A stretch of 20,480 nt of DNA, taken from positions 1-20,480 of the forward strand of contig CALGRZ010000054.1 in NCBI GenBank assembly GCA_937880705.1, written 5' to 3'. Under the pieces are notes generated by a model. It was not told the origin of the DNA, did no database searches, and worked only from the letters and a program-made list of their open reading frames with translations. A program made the translations under genes and the position numbers. Source of the stretch: an uncultured Alistipes sp. (GTDB lineage: Bacteria; Bacteroidota; Bacteroidia; Bacteroidales; Rikenellaceae). Positions 7,308 through 15,173 of this stretch are shown here, in pieces (the stretch's first letter is position 1; each line of letters starts with the position of its first letter).

Positions 7308-7380
7308 CTACTTCTTGTCGTCGTTCTGCTCCGAGGGCTTGCTGCGGTCGTAGATAAAGCGGCGGATCTTCTTCGTGGGG
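7308..7380 (-). pseudogene. Relic 3' end of an acyl-CoA synthetase gene
   Basis: The minus strand encodes PTKKIRRFIYDRSKPSEQN followed by DDKK and a TAG stop. Apart from the final residues (DDKK instead of GEDKS) this is the exact C terminus of the intact synthetase at 8211-9869. No start codon or body is present. The 58 bases 7323-7380 are identical to 8229-8286. This is either the displaced original tail of the synthetase gene or what remains of a second copy. Confidence 0.85.
7323..7380 (-). repeat. 58-bp direct repeat, distal copy
   Basis: Identical base for base to 8229-8286, and diverging immediately at both ends. The two copies are in the same orientation, 906 bp apart and in the same codon phase. 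Recombination between them would remove the segment between and leave a complete synthetase gene ending in DDKK. Confidence 0.9.
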
Positions 7381-7384
7381 TATA

Positions 7385-8005
7385 TTATTTTGTCTGTTCC
7401 CAATCATCAATAATTCGCTCAACCCACATATTCTGCTCCTCTTCGCTAAATGATCCGACATATATGTAGTTGCGCTCGGCAAAATCATCATTCATATAGT
7501 CGTCAAAGCATAAAACGCCCTCAAAAATAACCATCTCATCATCAAAATATATTACGCGAGCCTCATATTCATAGTCATGGGATATGCTGCTCGTATATAG
7601 TGTTTTTGTTGAGTTGTCATAGCGACCATGGTATGATTGACTAATGATCTCATTCGAGTAATCATCCTGACCATAGTATACCGGTATATAATATGCCTTT
7701 ATTGTAGCACCATCGAATGTAAAGCCCAAATAACCAGGTCCACCCATAGTGATATAATTTATCCATTCGTTGTTATAGTACTCGAAACAACGCCCATAAA
7801 CATATGCTTTTGTGGTTAATTTTGTGAAAAGAAGTTCATCGTCAAATCTTCCTTGTTGCGACTCCACCAAGTTCATGATATCTGTCATGTCGATATTTTG
7901 AATCGTTATATCTTTGGGAGGGTCAATAGGCGTAGATTGAGTGCAGTTATTTTTATCACATCCAACAAACATAAATAGTGCGAGAAATAGATATAAGGCT
8001 CTCAT
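7385..8005 (-). CDS. Orphan lipoprotein of unknown function
   Basis: A 206-residue protein with a lipoprotein signal peptide, MRALYLFLALFMFVGC, lipidated at Cys16 and followed by DKNNC. The mature part is rich in tyrosine, aspartate and asparagine, with short beta-type stretches such as GYLGFTFDGATIKAYYIP and EARVIYFDDEMVIFEGVLCF, suggesting a small beta-sheet fold. I do not recognise a family. The ATG at 8005 gives the signal peptide directly; a TTG at 8014 is in frame but less likely. The gene has a strong consensus promoter about 45 nt upstream and stops 4 bp before the relic synthetase tail. Its AT-rich codon use differs from its neighbours, which suggests recent acquisition. It is the only gene in the candidate insertion. 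Confidence 0.8.
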   Translation of the reverse strand: MRALYLFLALFMFVGCDKNNCTQSTPIDPPKDITIQNIDMTDIMNLVESQQGRFDDELLFTKLTTKAYVYGRCFEYYNNEWINYITMGGPGYLGFTFDGATIKAYYIPVYYGQDDYSNEIISQSYHGRYDNSTKTLYTSSISHDYEYEARVIYFDDEMVIFEGVLCFDDYMNDDFAERNYIYVGSFSEEEQNMWVERIIDDWEQTK

Positions 8006-8050
8006 AATAATCAATTTTTAATGGTTTGAAGACTTTATGTGTAACTCTTA

Positions 8051-8082
8051 CAAAGGTAGGAATAATGTTTTATATAAGCAAA
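8051..8082 (-). promoter_or_regulatory. Promoter of the orphan lipoprotein gene
   Basis: On the minus strand, TTTG (complement of 8079-8082), 20 nt, then TACCTTTG (complement of 8051-8058), an exact match to the Bacteroidetes consensus. The leader before the ATG at 8005 would be about 40 nt. The cassette gene therefore need not depend on read-through from the synthetase. Confidence 0.78.
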
Positions 8083-8138
8083 CGATGTAGACTTTATAAT
8101 TTATGTATTGACTTACACCAATCTTGTATATGTACGAC

Positions 8139-8185
8139 AAGTGAGGCTAAGCATTCACCTAATTCGGTTAAAATTAGCCTCACTT
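8139..8185. repeat. 12-bp inverted repeat inside the candidate insertion
   Basis: AAGTGAGGCTAA at 8139-8150 and its exact complement TTAGCCTCACTT at 8174-8185 flank a 23-nt loop, 25 bp past the synthetase stop. It could end synthetase transcription, but no T run follows on the minus strand, so a protein-binding or recombination site is also possible. Confidence 0.6.
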
Positions 8186-8210
8186 ACGAAAGTCTTATTA
8201 TTCGTCGTTG

Positions 8211-9869
8211 TTAAGATTTGTCCTCGCCGTTCTGCTCCGAGGGCTTGCTGCGGTCGTAGATAAAGCGGCGGATCTTCTTCGTGGGGGTCTTCTCAAACTC
8301 ACCCTCGTTGTCCACCACCTTCGATATCTTCGAGAAGCGGTTGACCTTCGAGTTGACATACTCCATCAACTCGCGCTTCACCTCCTCCATCTTCTGGCTG
8401 AGCTGCTCGGCATTGACGGCCATCTTGTGGCGGAACTCGTCGTATGCCTCCTCCAGAGCCGTGGTGTCGAAGTGTACCAGGGCGATGAGCTTGCCATCCT
8501 CCTCGGTCACGACCGACTCGGCAACAAAGCGGTTGCTGTTGAGCACCTCCTCGATATCCTCGGGGTAGATATTCTCACCGCTGGGGCCTACGATCATATT
8601 CTTCAGACGGCCCTTGATATATATCCAGCCATCCTTGTCCATTGCGCCGAGATCGCCCGTGCGGAACCAGCCGTCGTCGGTAAATACCGACTTTGTAGCC
8701 TCCTCGTTCTTGAAGTAGCCCTGCATGCAGCAGGGGGTCTTTACCACAATCTCGCCCTGCTTGGTGTCGGGGTTGATATTCTCCAGACGCATCTCCACGG
8801 CGGGCAGCGCAGGGCCCGTAGAGCCTATGCGCACCATCTTACCCACAGCACCTGCAACCAGCGGAGCGGTCTCCGTGAGGCCGTAGCCGATGCCATAGGG
8901 GAAGCCTGCCTCGTAGAGGAAACGCTCGGTCTCGCTGTCGAGCTTCGCACCGCCGATAGCAAACAGACGCATGCGGCCACCAAAGAGCCTCTTAAGCTGC
9001 TTGCCGGCAACCTTATGCAGCAGTTTGCGCGACCATCCCCAGCCGTAGAGCTTGCTTAAGAGGGCACTCTTCTCGAAGGTGGGGCGCACCTTGCCGCGGT
9101 AGACCTTCTCCATGATCAGGGGCACCGAGGCGATCACCGTGGGTCGCACCTCCAGCAGTGCGGGCATGAGTGCCGAGGCGGTAGGTGGACGATCCAGGTA
9201 GTGAACGTGTGCACCGCGCGAGAAGGGGTAGATCATACCCAGCGTACACTCGTAGGTGTGCGACAGGGGCAGTATCGAGAGCAGTACATCCTCCTCGTTG
9301 TAGTCAAACAGCGGGGGTATGATGGATGTCTGTGCTGCGATGTTGTAGTGCGAGAGCATAACGCCCTTGGGCTTCGAGGTGGTTCCCGACGTGTAGATGA
9401 TGGCTGCGAGGTCATCGGGTTCGGGGATGCGCTTCGAGCCTTCGGCCTCGACACGCTGCGAGATTACGTTGAGACCCTTGGTACGGATGATGATGTTCAT
9501 GCGCTCCACGGTAGCCTTCGAGAGCTTGGTGTAGAGCTTATCCGATACCATAATTGCCTTTGCCTCGGAGTGTTCGATAATCAGGTCGAGCTCGTCGCTT
9601 GTGAAGTCGGGGAGGATGGGCACGGCAACCATACCTGCCGTAGTTATGGCGAAGTACGACACGCTCCAGTTGGGCATGCTGCTACTCAAGATTGCCACCT
9701 TGTCACCGGCATTGATGCCTGCGCCGAGCAACAGCTCCTGCACCCTCTCAATGCGGCTGCCTACCTCCTTGTACGACACGTCCTCGCCTCCGATCATCGA
9801 GAAAGCTATGCGTGACGAGAACTTCTCCACGCTATGCTTAACTATCTCATATAGAGTATTAAACGTCAT
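8211..9869 (-). CDS. AMP-forming long-chain acyl-CoA synthetase
   Basis: A 552-residue member of the acyl-adenylating enzyme family. Visible motifs: ATP loop YTSGTTSKPKG (159-169), LPLSHTYE (200-207), the aromatic gate region, GYGLTET (328-334), GWFRTGDLG (400-408) with the ATP-ribose aspartate, KNMIVGPSGENIYP (423-436), and the C-terminal TPTKKIRR with catalytic lysine K531 or K532. It activates a fatty acid as acyl-AMP and transfers it to CoA; the chain-length range cannot be read from sequence. The start is the ATG at 9869, where homology begins; the upstream in-frame stretch to 9926 is AT-rich intergenic DNA. It diverges from queG over 108 bp. The last 58 coding bases before the final codons are duplicated at 7323-7380, and its current last residues (GEDKS) differ from the relic (DDKK), suggesting a replaced tail. 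Confidence 0.92.
   Translation of the reverse strand: MTFNTLYEIVKHSVEKFSSRIAFSMIGGEDVSYKEVGSRIERVQELLLGAGINAGDKVAILSSSMPNWSVSYFAITTAGMVAVPILPDFTSDELDLIIEHSEAKAIMVSDKLYTKLSKATVERMNIIIRTKGLNVISQRVEAEGSKRIPEPDDLAAIIYTSGTTSKPKGVMLSHYNIAAQTSIIPPLFDYNEEDVLLSILPLSHTYECTLGMIYPFSRGAHVHYLDRPPTASALMPALLEVRPTVIASVPLIMEKVYRGKVRPTFEKSALLSKLYGWGWSRKLLHKVAGKQLKRLFGGRMRLFAIGGAKLDSETERFLYEAGFPYGIGYGLTETAPLVAGAVGKMVRIGSTGPALPAVEMRLENINPDTKQGEIVVKTPCCMQGYFKNEEATKSVFTDDGWFRTGDLGAMDKDGWIYIKGRLKNMIVGPSGENIYPEDIEEVLNSNRFVAESVVTEEDGKLIALVHFDTTALEEAYDEFRHKMAVNAEQLSQKMEEVKRELMEYVNSKVNRFSKISKVVDNEGEFEKTPTKKIRRFIYDRSKPSEQNGEDKS
8229..8286 (-). repeat. 58-bp direct repeat, copy within the synthetase gene
   Basis: This copy codes for the synthetase C terminus from the TKK catalytic region to SEQN and is identical to 7323-7380. 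Perfect identity at synonymous positions points to a recent event or continuing exchange between the copies. Confidence 0.9.
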
Positions 9870-9952
9870 ATTTAAGAGTTTGAGGTTAATACGAAGGTTA
9901 ATAAAAGTGTTACAAATCGTGTGCAAGATACTAATTATTTATTAAAATTTGT

Positions 9953-9960
9953 TAATTTTG
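9953..9960 (+). promoter_or_regulatory. -7 element of the queG promoter
   Basis: TAATTTTG matches TAnnTTTG. The -33 region is AT-rich without a clear TTTG. The start point would fall near 9967, leaving only about 10 nt before the GTG at 9978, a very short leader. Confidence 0.5.
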
Positions 9961-9977
9961 GCACAAAATAAATTTCA

Positions 9978-10877
9978 GTGATTGCTCGAAAAGTTATAAT
10001 AAACGCTGCTCGCGAGGTTGGTTTCGACCTTGTGGGGGTGGTGCGTGCCGAGCCTATGGCTGCGGAGCGTAAACGCTTTGAGGAGTGGTTGTTAGCGGGC
10101 CATAACTCCACGTTGGAGTACCTCGAGCGCAACGTCGAAAAACGCTTCGATGCGGCCCTTCTTCAGGAGGGTACGCTTAGCATTGTGGTTTGTGCTGTTT
10201 CGTACCTCTCGGCGTGGAGCCGCGGCTACGATGCGGCATGCGACCGCAAGATAGCATCCTACGCCCTGGCAAAAGATTACCACAAGACAATTAAGCGGAT
10301 GCTCGCCGACCTTGCCGAGAGGCTGCGGAGCGTGGAGCCCGACATCGCCTTTCGAGCCTTCACCGACTCGGCACCACTCGCCGAGAAGAGCCTCGCTGTG
10401 AGGGCGGGTCTTGGATGGATAGGGCGTAATAGTCTGCTTGTTACGCCAACGCACGGCTCGATGTTGTTGCTCGGCGAGCTGCTCATCAACGCCGAGGTGG
10501 ATGAGTATGACCAACCGCTCGAAGGGGTGGGTTGTGGCAGTTGCAGAGCCTGTGTGGAGAGGTGTCCTAATAGTGCAATTTTGGACTCTCGCGCCATAGA
10601 TACGCACCGCTGTATTTCGTGTCGCACCATCGAGCGCGAGGGACAGGGCGAGAAGCTGCCGTTGCATGGCTGGATATTCGGTTGCGATGAGTGCCAGACG
10701 GTGTGCCCCTTCAACGCCCATGCACCGCTGCATACCAACCCCCGCTTCGATGCGCTCTTCGACCCCACGGCAGTTGACTGGGAGGCTATGACCGAGGCGG
10801 AGTTCTCCGCGACTATGGGCGATACTGTGCTGACACGCAGTGGGTTGGAGCGCATCAAGCGTAATATCGGTCGATAG
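9978..10877 (+). CDS. queG: Epoxyqueuosine reductase QueG
   Basis: A 299-residue enzyme that catalyses the last step of queuosine synthesis, reducing epoxyqueuosine in tRNA, with cobalamin and two [4Fe-4S] clusters. Cluster ligands are visible: C186-x2-C189-x2-C192-x3-C196-P and C212, C236-x2-C239-x3-C243-P. FTDSAPLAEK (128-137) contains the conserved aspartate near the active site (D130), and GLGWIGRN (144-151) is a family signature. It is shorter than the roughly 380-residue E. coli form because the C-terminal HEAT-like region is missing, as in other Bacteroidetes. The start is GTG at 9978: the N-terminal helix AREVGFDLVGVV needs it, and an in-frame TAA lies just upstream. Its cobalamin need links it to the B12-uptake operon in this window, although the two are transcribed separately. 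Confidence 0.95.
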   Translation: MIARKVIINAAREVGFDLVGVVRAEPMAAERKRFEEWLLAGHNSTLEYLERNVEKRFDAALLQEGTLSIVVCAVSYLSAWSRGYDAACDRKIASYALAKDYHKTIKRMLADLAERLRSVEPDIAFRAFTDSAPLAEKSLAVRAGLGWIGRNSLLVTPTHGSMLLLGELLINAEVDEYDQPLEGVGCGSCRACVERCPNSAILDSRAIDTHRCISCRTIEREGQGEKLPLHGWIFGCDECQTVCPFNAHAPLHTNPRFDALFDPTAVDWEAMTEAEFSATMGDTVLTRSGLERIKRNIGR

Positions 10878-10934
10878 TGACCGAGCCGCCTCGTAAAACA
10901 AAATCGACGATCACATACAAAAAGTGTCGATAAG

Positions 10935-10967
10935 TTGCGTTATTATCAAGCAAATATTGTATATTTG
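10935..10967 (+). promoter_or_regulatory. Promoter of the DUF2723 gene
   Basis: TATATTTG at 10960-10967 is a good -7 element. TTG at 10935-10937 is a possible -33, but the spacing is 22 nt, slightly long. The leader to the ATG at 10989 would be about 15 nt. Confidence 0.55.
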
Positions 10968-10988
10968 CAGGATAATTTTTTGAGCGTA

Positions 10989-13900
10989 ATGGTAAATCGA
11001 TTCAAACTTTGGAACAATATCTTGGGTTGGGCCGTCTTTGCGGTGGCCACAATCTCATATCTGCTCACCATGGAGCCCACGACAAGTTTGTGGGATTGTA
11101 GTGAGTTTATAGCCACGTCGTATAAGTTGGAGGTGGGTCACCCTCCCGGAGCACCGCTCTTCATGATGCTTGCCCGTCTGGCCTCACTCGCGGCACCTAC
11201 GCCCGAGGCCGTGCCGGTGATGATCAACGCCATGAACTGCATCGCTGCGGGCTTCACCATCCTCTTCCTCTTCTGGACCATCACCTACCTCGGTCGCCGC
11301 ATAGTGTCGCGCGAGGGTCGTGAGCTCGGCCTCGAGCAGTCGATACTTGTGCTTGGTGCCGGCGTTGTGGGTGCGCTGTCGTATGCCTACACCGACACCT
11401 TCTGGTTCTCGGCTGTTGAGGCGGAGGTCTACTCCCTCTCGTCGATGTTTACGGCTCTGGTGGTCTGGCTTATGCTCAAGTGGGACGAGGAGGCCGACAG
11501 CCCCACGTCGCTGCGCTGGATAATCCTCATCGCCTACCTTATGGGCCTCTCGATAGGTGTCCACCTGCTCAACCTGCTGGCCATACCTACGTTGGTGATG
11601 ATCTACTTCTTCCGCTGCTACAAGTTACGCACGGTGAAGGACTACCTGCTTAAGATGGCACTCGCGCTGTTGGTGTCGCTCGTCATCCTGGGTGCTATCA
11701 ACGGCGTTATCATACCCTACACGGTGGCTCTGGGTGCCAAGTTCGACACCTTTGCCGTGAACAGCCTCGGCATGCCCGTCAACAGCGGTATAGTCATCTT
11801 CCTTGTACTGCTCTTTACGGCTCTGGGCTGGCTGATACTCTACTCGCATAAGCGTGGCAAGCGCGTGCTGAACACCATTGCCCTCTGCGTGACGGTCATC
11901 CTTATCGGCTTCTCGTCATACGCCTCGGTGACTATCCGTGCTGTGGCCAACCCGCCGATGAATAGCAATAACCCCTCGACACCGCACACGCTGTTGAGCC
12001 TGCTGAACCGCGATCAGTATGGTCAGCGACCCCTGCTTGTCGGCCCCTACTACTCGGCGATGCCTATGGCTACCGTGGAGTCGGCCTACAACTTCGACGA
12101 TCCGGACTACTACCGTCCTACGGGCGACATCCTAACCAAGCAGGCCATGTGGCTCAACCCCGAGACGGGCAAGTATGAGGCCCGCGAGATGTTCGTGGAC
12201 TACAAATACCCCTCGGAGGCCAACCGCCTCTTCCCTCGTATGTGGTCGCACTCGCGCCGCGAGGGCTACGAGCTGGGCTGGGTAGAGACCGTTGACGGCC
12301 ACCCCACCAAGGAGCGTATTGCCGAGGGCGTGGGTCGTTGGTACGAGCCTACGGCGTGGGAGGACATACGCTACTTCCTGGGCTACCAGATGGGCGATAT
12401 GTTCTGGCGATACTTCATGTGGAACTTCGTGGGTCGTCAGGATGACGAGCAGCTCACCAAGGATGAGCTGGGTCGCTATCTGCATGGTGGCTGGCTCTCG
12501 GGCATAGACTTCATCGATTCGATATTCTGTGGCCCGCAGGATAACCTGCCGAGCGATATGGCCGACAACCGCGCCCACAACAGATACCTCTTCCTGCCCC
12601 TGCTGCTGGGACTTATGGGCCTTGTCTACCAGCTCAACCGCGACTGGCGCAACTTCTTTGTGGTGTTGCTGCTCTTCGTGATGACGGGTATAGCCCTTGT
12701 TGTCTACTTCAACACCGCCCCCGATGAGCCGCGTGAGCGCGACTACGTCTATGCGGGAGCCTTCTACGCCTTCAGCATCTGGTTGGGTCTGGGCGTTATG
12801 GCCGTTGGCGACGTGCTCCTCTCGCTGGCACAGCGATTTAAGCTATCGGGACGTCGCACGCAGGTCGCTGTGGCCTCGCTGGCACTGCTCTTCACGCTCG
12901 GCGTGCCCACGGTGCTGGCCACGGAGAACTGGGATGACCACGACCGCTCGGGTCGCTACATGGCGCGCGACATCGGCTGGAACTACCTCAATACCGTGCC
13001 CCGCAACGCCATAATCATCAACTTTGGCGACAACGACACCTTCCCCTTGTGGTACTGCCAGGAGGTTGAGGGTGTGCGCCCCGATGTGCGTATTATGAAC
13101 TCGTCGTATCTGGGTGGCGAGTGGTATATCGACGAGATGAAGCTCGCGGCCAACGATGCCGACGGTGTACCCTTCTCGATACCCTCGACACAGTATAGCT
13201 TCAGGAATGAGTGGACGCTGGTGGTAGAGCCCGTTGAGGTGCTCGACACGAAGCGTGCGAGGGATCTGCGTGCCGAGAAGCGACGTATCGAGGAGGCCGA
13301 GCTCTACGACATCACCTACCGCGATGGCAACGACAAGGCGCAGCGACTTACGGCCACCTACTATGAGCTGAACCGCACGCTGCAGGAGTGTACCACGACC
13401 ATCGAGCAGATAGACCCCATCATGCAGGAGTTTATGGCCTCGGGCAAGGAGCCCAACCGCCAGATTATGGCACTCTACAACGAGTACACAACGGCCTACA
13501 ACCTCTACGATGCGATACTTGCCAACAGCCGCTTTATGGAGGACTATGCCATCATCGGCGACTACTTCGACTATAACGACAGCATCGCCAATGCCTCGCT
13601 CAACCTTAAGGATGCCATCCGCCTCTTCCGCTCCGAGGAGCCTATGGTGCTGGCTATCAACAATGGCCGTATGTGCATCTTGGCCGAGGGCGAGATCATC
13701 CCCGACGAGGAGCGTGGCGAGGACTACCTCATGGTGGGTCGCCTGATGCCTACGGTGGATAGCTATCTGGACGGCATGGAGTCGGACTACATACTCAAGG
13801 CCCGCGAGCTCTACATAGATGTGGATAAGGATGCCGCCATCGCCGCAGGCATCGTTGCCGAGGAGGATAGGGAGCTTATGGTGGAGCGCGTGCCCATCAA

Positions 13901-15134
13901 ACTCGATAAGAGCATCATCACCAAGGACTACCTTATGATGCTCGACCTCTTTGCCTCGTTCGATTGGCAGCGACCCCTCTGCTTCACGCAGGCACACCTG
14001 ATGAAGGACTACGGCATCGTGGACTATGCCCGCTTTGACGGCTACAGCTATACGTTTGTGCCCATCAAGACCCCGTATAGCGTGGGTACCGAGGTGGGAA
14101 GCCTCGACATCGACAAGCTCTATCCGCTCTTCATGGGTGAGGTAGACGACGAGGCCCTGAACCAGCCGCTGCGCTATGGTAATCTGGCCGACAGGCGTGT
14201 CAACGTGGACTACTTCTACCGCTACAACCTCTCGGCATCGCGCCTGAGAGAGAACTTCGCGCGTGTGGCCTCGGGCTTCATACGTCGTAATGGCGAGGGC
14301 GATCTGCTCAAGGCCGAGGCACTGCTCGACCGTGGCTTGGAGGTGTTGCCACCCTCGAACGTGGGCTATGTCCATACGGCCATGCTCTCGTACCTGCGTG
14401 GCTACTACTACATTGGTCAGAAGCAGCTCGATGTGGCTACTACCTACCTCGTCGAGGCGGTGGACAAGCTCAACGCCCTTGCGGGCCTCGACGAGAAGGT
14501 CGCCAACGAGGGTGACGGCTTCAGCTACTTCTACGCACTCTCGGACAAGGCTGCCGAGTTGCAGTCTACGGCCCGCCATGAGGGTCACACGACCACCGAG
14601 GCCGACCGTCTGCTGGCCTTGAGTGATGAGCACTTTGCCGAGGCCGAGAAGAGCTTCAGAAAGGGTGATGTGCTGGCTGCGAACTATGTGGCCAACCGTG
14701 CGGAGTGGATCGACTACTATCTGCAGTATGCCACCACGGCGAGCTTCACGCCCACCATCAGCGATGAGCTCTACAACGTAGCCCTCGACCTTATCGAGGT
14801 GCTGCGTACCAGCCACGAGGTTGCCGGCAGCTTCGACTGGGTTGCCAACCCCGACCCCAATCCCGAGTACCGCCTCATCGAGGATCAGGCCTCGTTCGAC
14901 GACATTATGGTGCGCTATGTCGAGGCTATGAACCGCCTCACGCCCGGCGACAAGGAGGATGTGCGCATGGTGGTCATGCAGCGACACATCGCCAACCTGT
15001 TCGATGTCTACAGCTATATCCCCTCGGTGCGCTATGGTGGTGGCTACGAGGCCGATGCGCAGTATGTCGAGGCTCTGGATAACTACCTTAACCGCTCGGA
15101 GGTCTACGACGTCATCGCCGAGATGTACCAATAG
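10989..15134 (+). CDS. DUF2723 multi-pass membrane protein with large C-terminal region (GT-C-like)
   Basis: A 1381-residue protein. The N-terminal half has many hydrophobic segments, including about 11-28, 74-99, 120-150, 175-215, 228-260, 275-318 and a second cluster near 535-640. The first loop has EPTTSLWDCSEFIATSYKLE (29-48), followed by VGHPPGAP; its acidic pair D36/E39 lies where GT-C glycosyltransferases keep a catalytic acid. NFGDNDTFPLWYCQEVEG near 675 is a DUF2723-family hallmark. The region from about 700 is soluble, and about 1100-1200 looks like helical TPR repeats. DUF2723 members are thought to transfer sugars from lipid carriers, but substrate and acceptor are unknown here. 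The start is the ATG at 10989, shortly after the promoter; a TTG at 10935 lies in the promoter itself. Only 39 nt separate it from cysS, with no clear promoter, so co-transcription is likely. Confidence 0.88.
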   Translation: MVNRFKLWNNILGWAVFAVATISYLLTMEPTTSLWDCSEFIATSYKLEVGHPPGAPLFMMLARLASLAAPTPEAVPVMINAMNCIAAGFTILFLFWTITYLGRRIVSREGRELGLEQSILVLGAGVVGALSYAYTDTFWFSAVEAEVYSLSSMFTALVVWLMLKWDEEADSPTSLRWIILIAYLMGLSIGVHLLNLLAIPTLVMIYFFRCYKLRTVKDYLLKMALALLVSLVILGAINGVIIPYTVALGAKFDTFAVNSLGMPVNSGIVIFLVLLFTALGWLILYSHKRGKRVLNTIALCVTVILIGFSSYASVTIRAVANPPMNSNNPSTPHTLLSLLNRDQYGQRPLLVGPYYSAMPMATVESAYNFDDPDYYRPTGDILTKQAMWLNPETGKYEAREMFVDYKYPSEANRLFPRMWSHSRREGYELGWVETVDGHPTKERIAEGVGRWYEPTAWEDIRYFLGYQMGDMFWRYFMWNFVGRQDDEQLTKDELGRYLHGGWLSGIDFIDSIFCGPQDNLPSDMADNRAHNRYLFLPLLLGLMGLVYQLNRDWRNFFVVLLLFVMTGIALVVYFNTAPDEPRERDYVYAGAFYAFSIWLGLGVMAVGDVLLSLAQRFKLSGRRTQVAVASLALLFTLGVPTVLATENWDDHDRSGRYMARDIGWNYLNTVPRNAIIINFGDNDTFPLWYCQEVEGVRPDVRIMNSSYLGGEWYIDEMKLAANDADGVPFSIPSTQYSFRNEWTLVVEPVEVLDTKRARDLRAEKRRIEEAELYDITYRDGNDKAQRLTATYYELNRTLQECTTTIEQIDPIMQEFMASGKEPNRQIMALYNEYTTAYNLYDAILANSRFMEDYAIIGDYFDYNDSIANASLNLKDAIRLFRSEEPMVLAINNGRMCILAEGEIIPDEERGEDYLMVGRLMPTVDSYLDGMESDYILKARELYIDVDKDAAIAAGIVAEEDRELMVERVPIKLDKSIITKDYLMMLDLFASFDWQRPLCFTQAHLMKDYGIVDYARFDGYSYTFVPIKTPYSVGTEVGSLDIDKLYPLFMGEVDDEALNQPLRYGNLADRRVNVDYFYRYNLSASRLRENFARVASGFIRRNGEGDLLKAEALLDRGLEVLPPSNVGYVHTAMLSYLRGYYYIGQKQLDVATTYLVEAVDKLNALAGLDEKVANEGDGFSYFYALSDKAAELQSTARHEGHTTTEADRLLALSDEHFAEAEKSFRKGDVLAANYVANRAEWIDYYLQYATTASFTPTISDELYNVALDLIEVLRTSHEVAGSFDWVANPDPNPEYRLIEDQASFDDIMVRYVEAMNRLTPGDKEDVRMVVMQRHIANLFDVYSYIPSVRYGGGYEADAQYVEALDNYLNRSEVYDVIAEMYQ

Positions 15135-15173
15135 ATTGTGTTTTGAGAATAAGCAAATAAAACCGAAATAAAA

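Larger units (their letters stand above)
7381..8228 (-). mobile_element. Candidate small gene-tail insertion (AT-rich cassette)
   Basis: The segment between the two 58-bp copies is visibly richer in A and T than both flanks. It holds one lipoprotein gene with its own promoter, a 12-bp inverted repeat and the new last codons of the synthetase. Gaining a segment at a gene's 3' end while rebuilding the gene's tail is what integrative elements do at tRNA and some protein-coding genes. No integrase or transposase gene lies inside, so if it is mobile it must be non-autonomous. A partly deleted tandem duplication of the synthetase gene is the main alternative. Confidence 0.5.

Noticed and set aside
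9870..9926. Upstream in-frame start for the acyl-CoA synthetase
   Set aside because: The extra 19 residues come from AT-rich divergent intergenic DNA and add nothing conserved; family homology starts at the ATG at 9869.
10867..10884. Hairpin TCGGTC/GACCGA over the queG stop codon as a terminator
   Set aside because: Only a 6-bp stem and no following T run; not enough to call a terminator.
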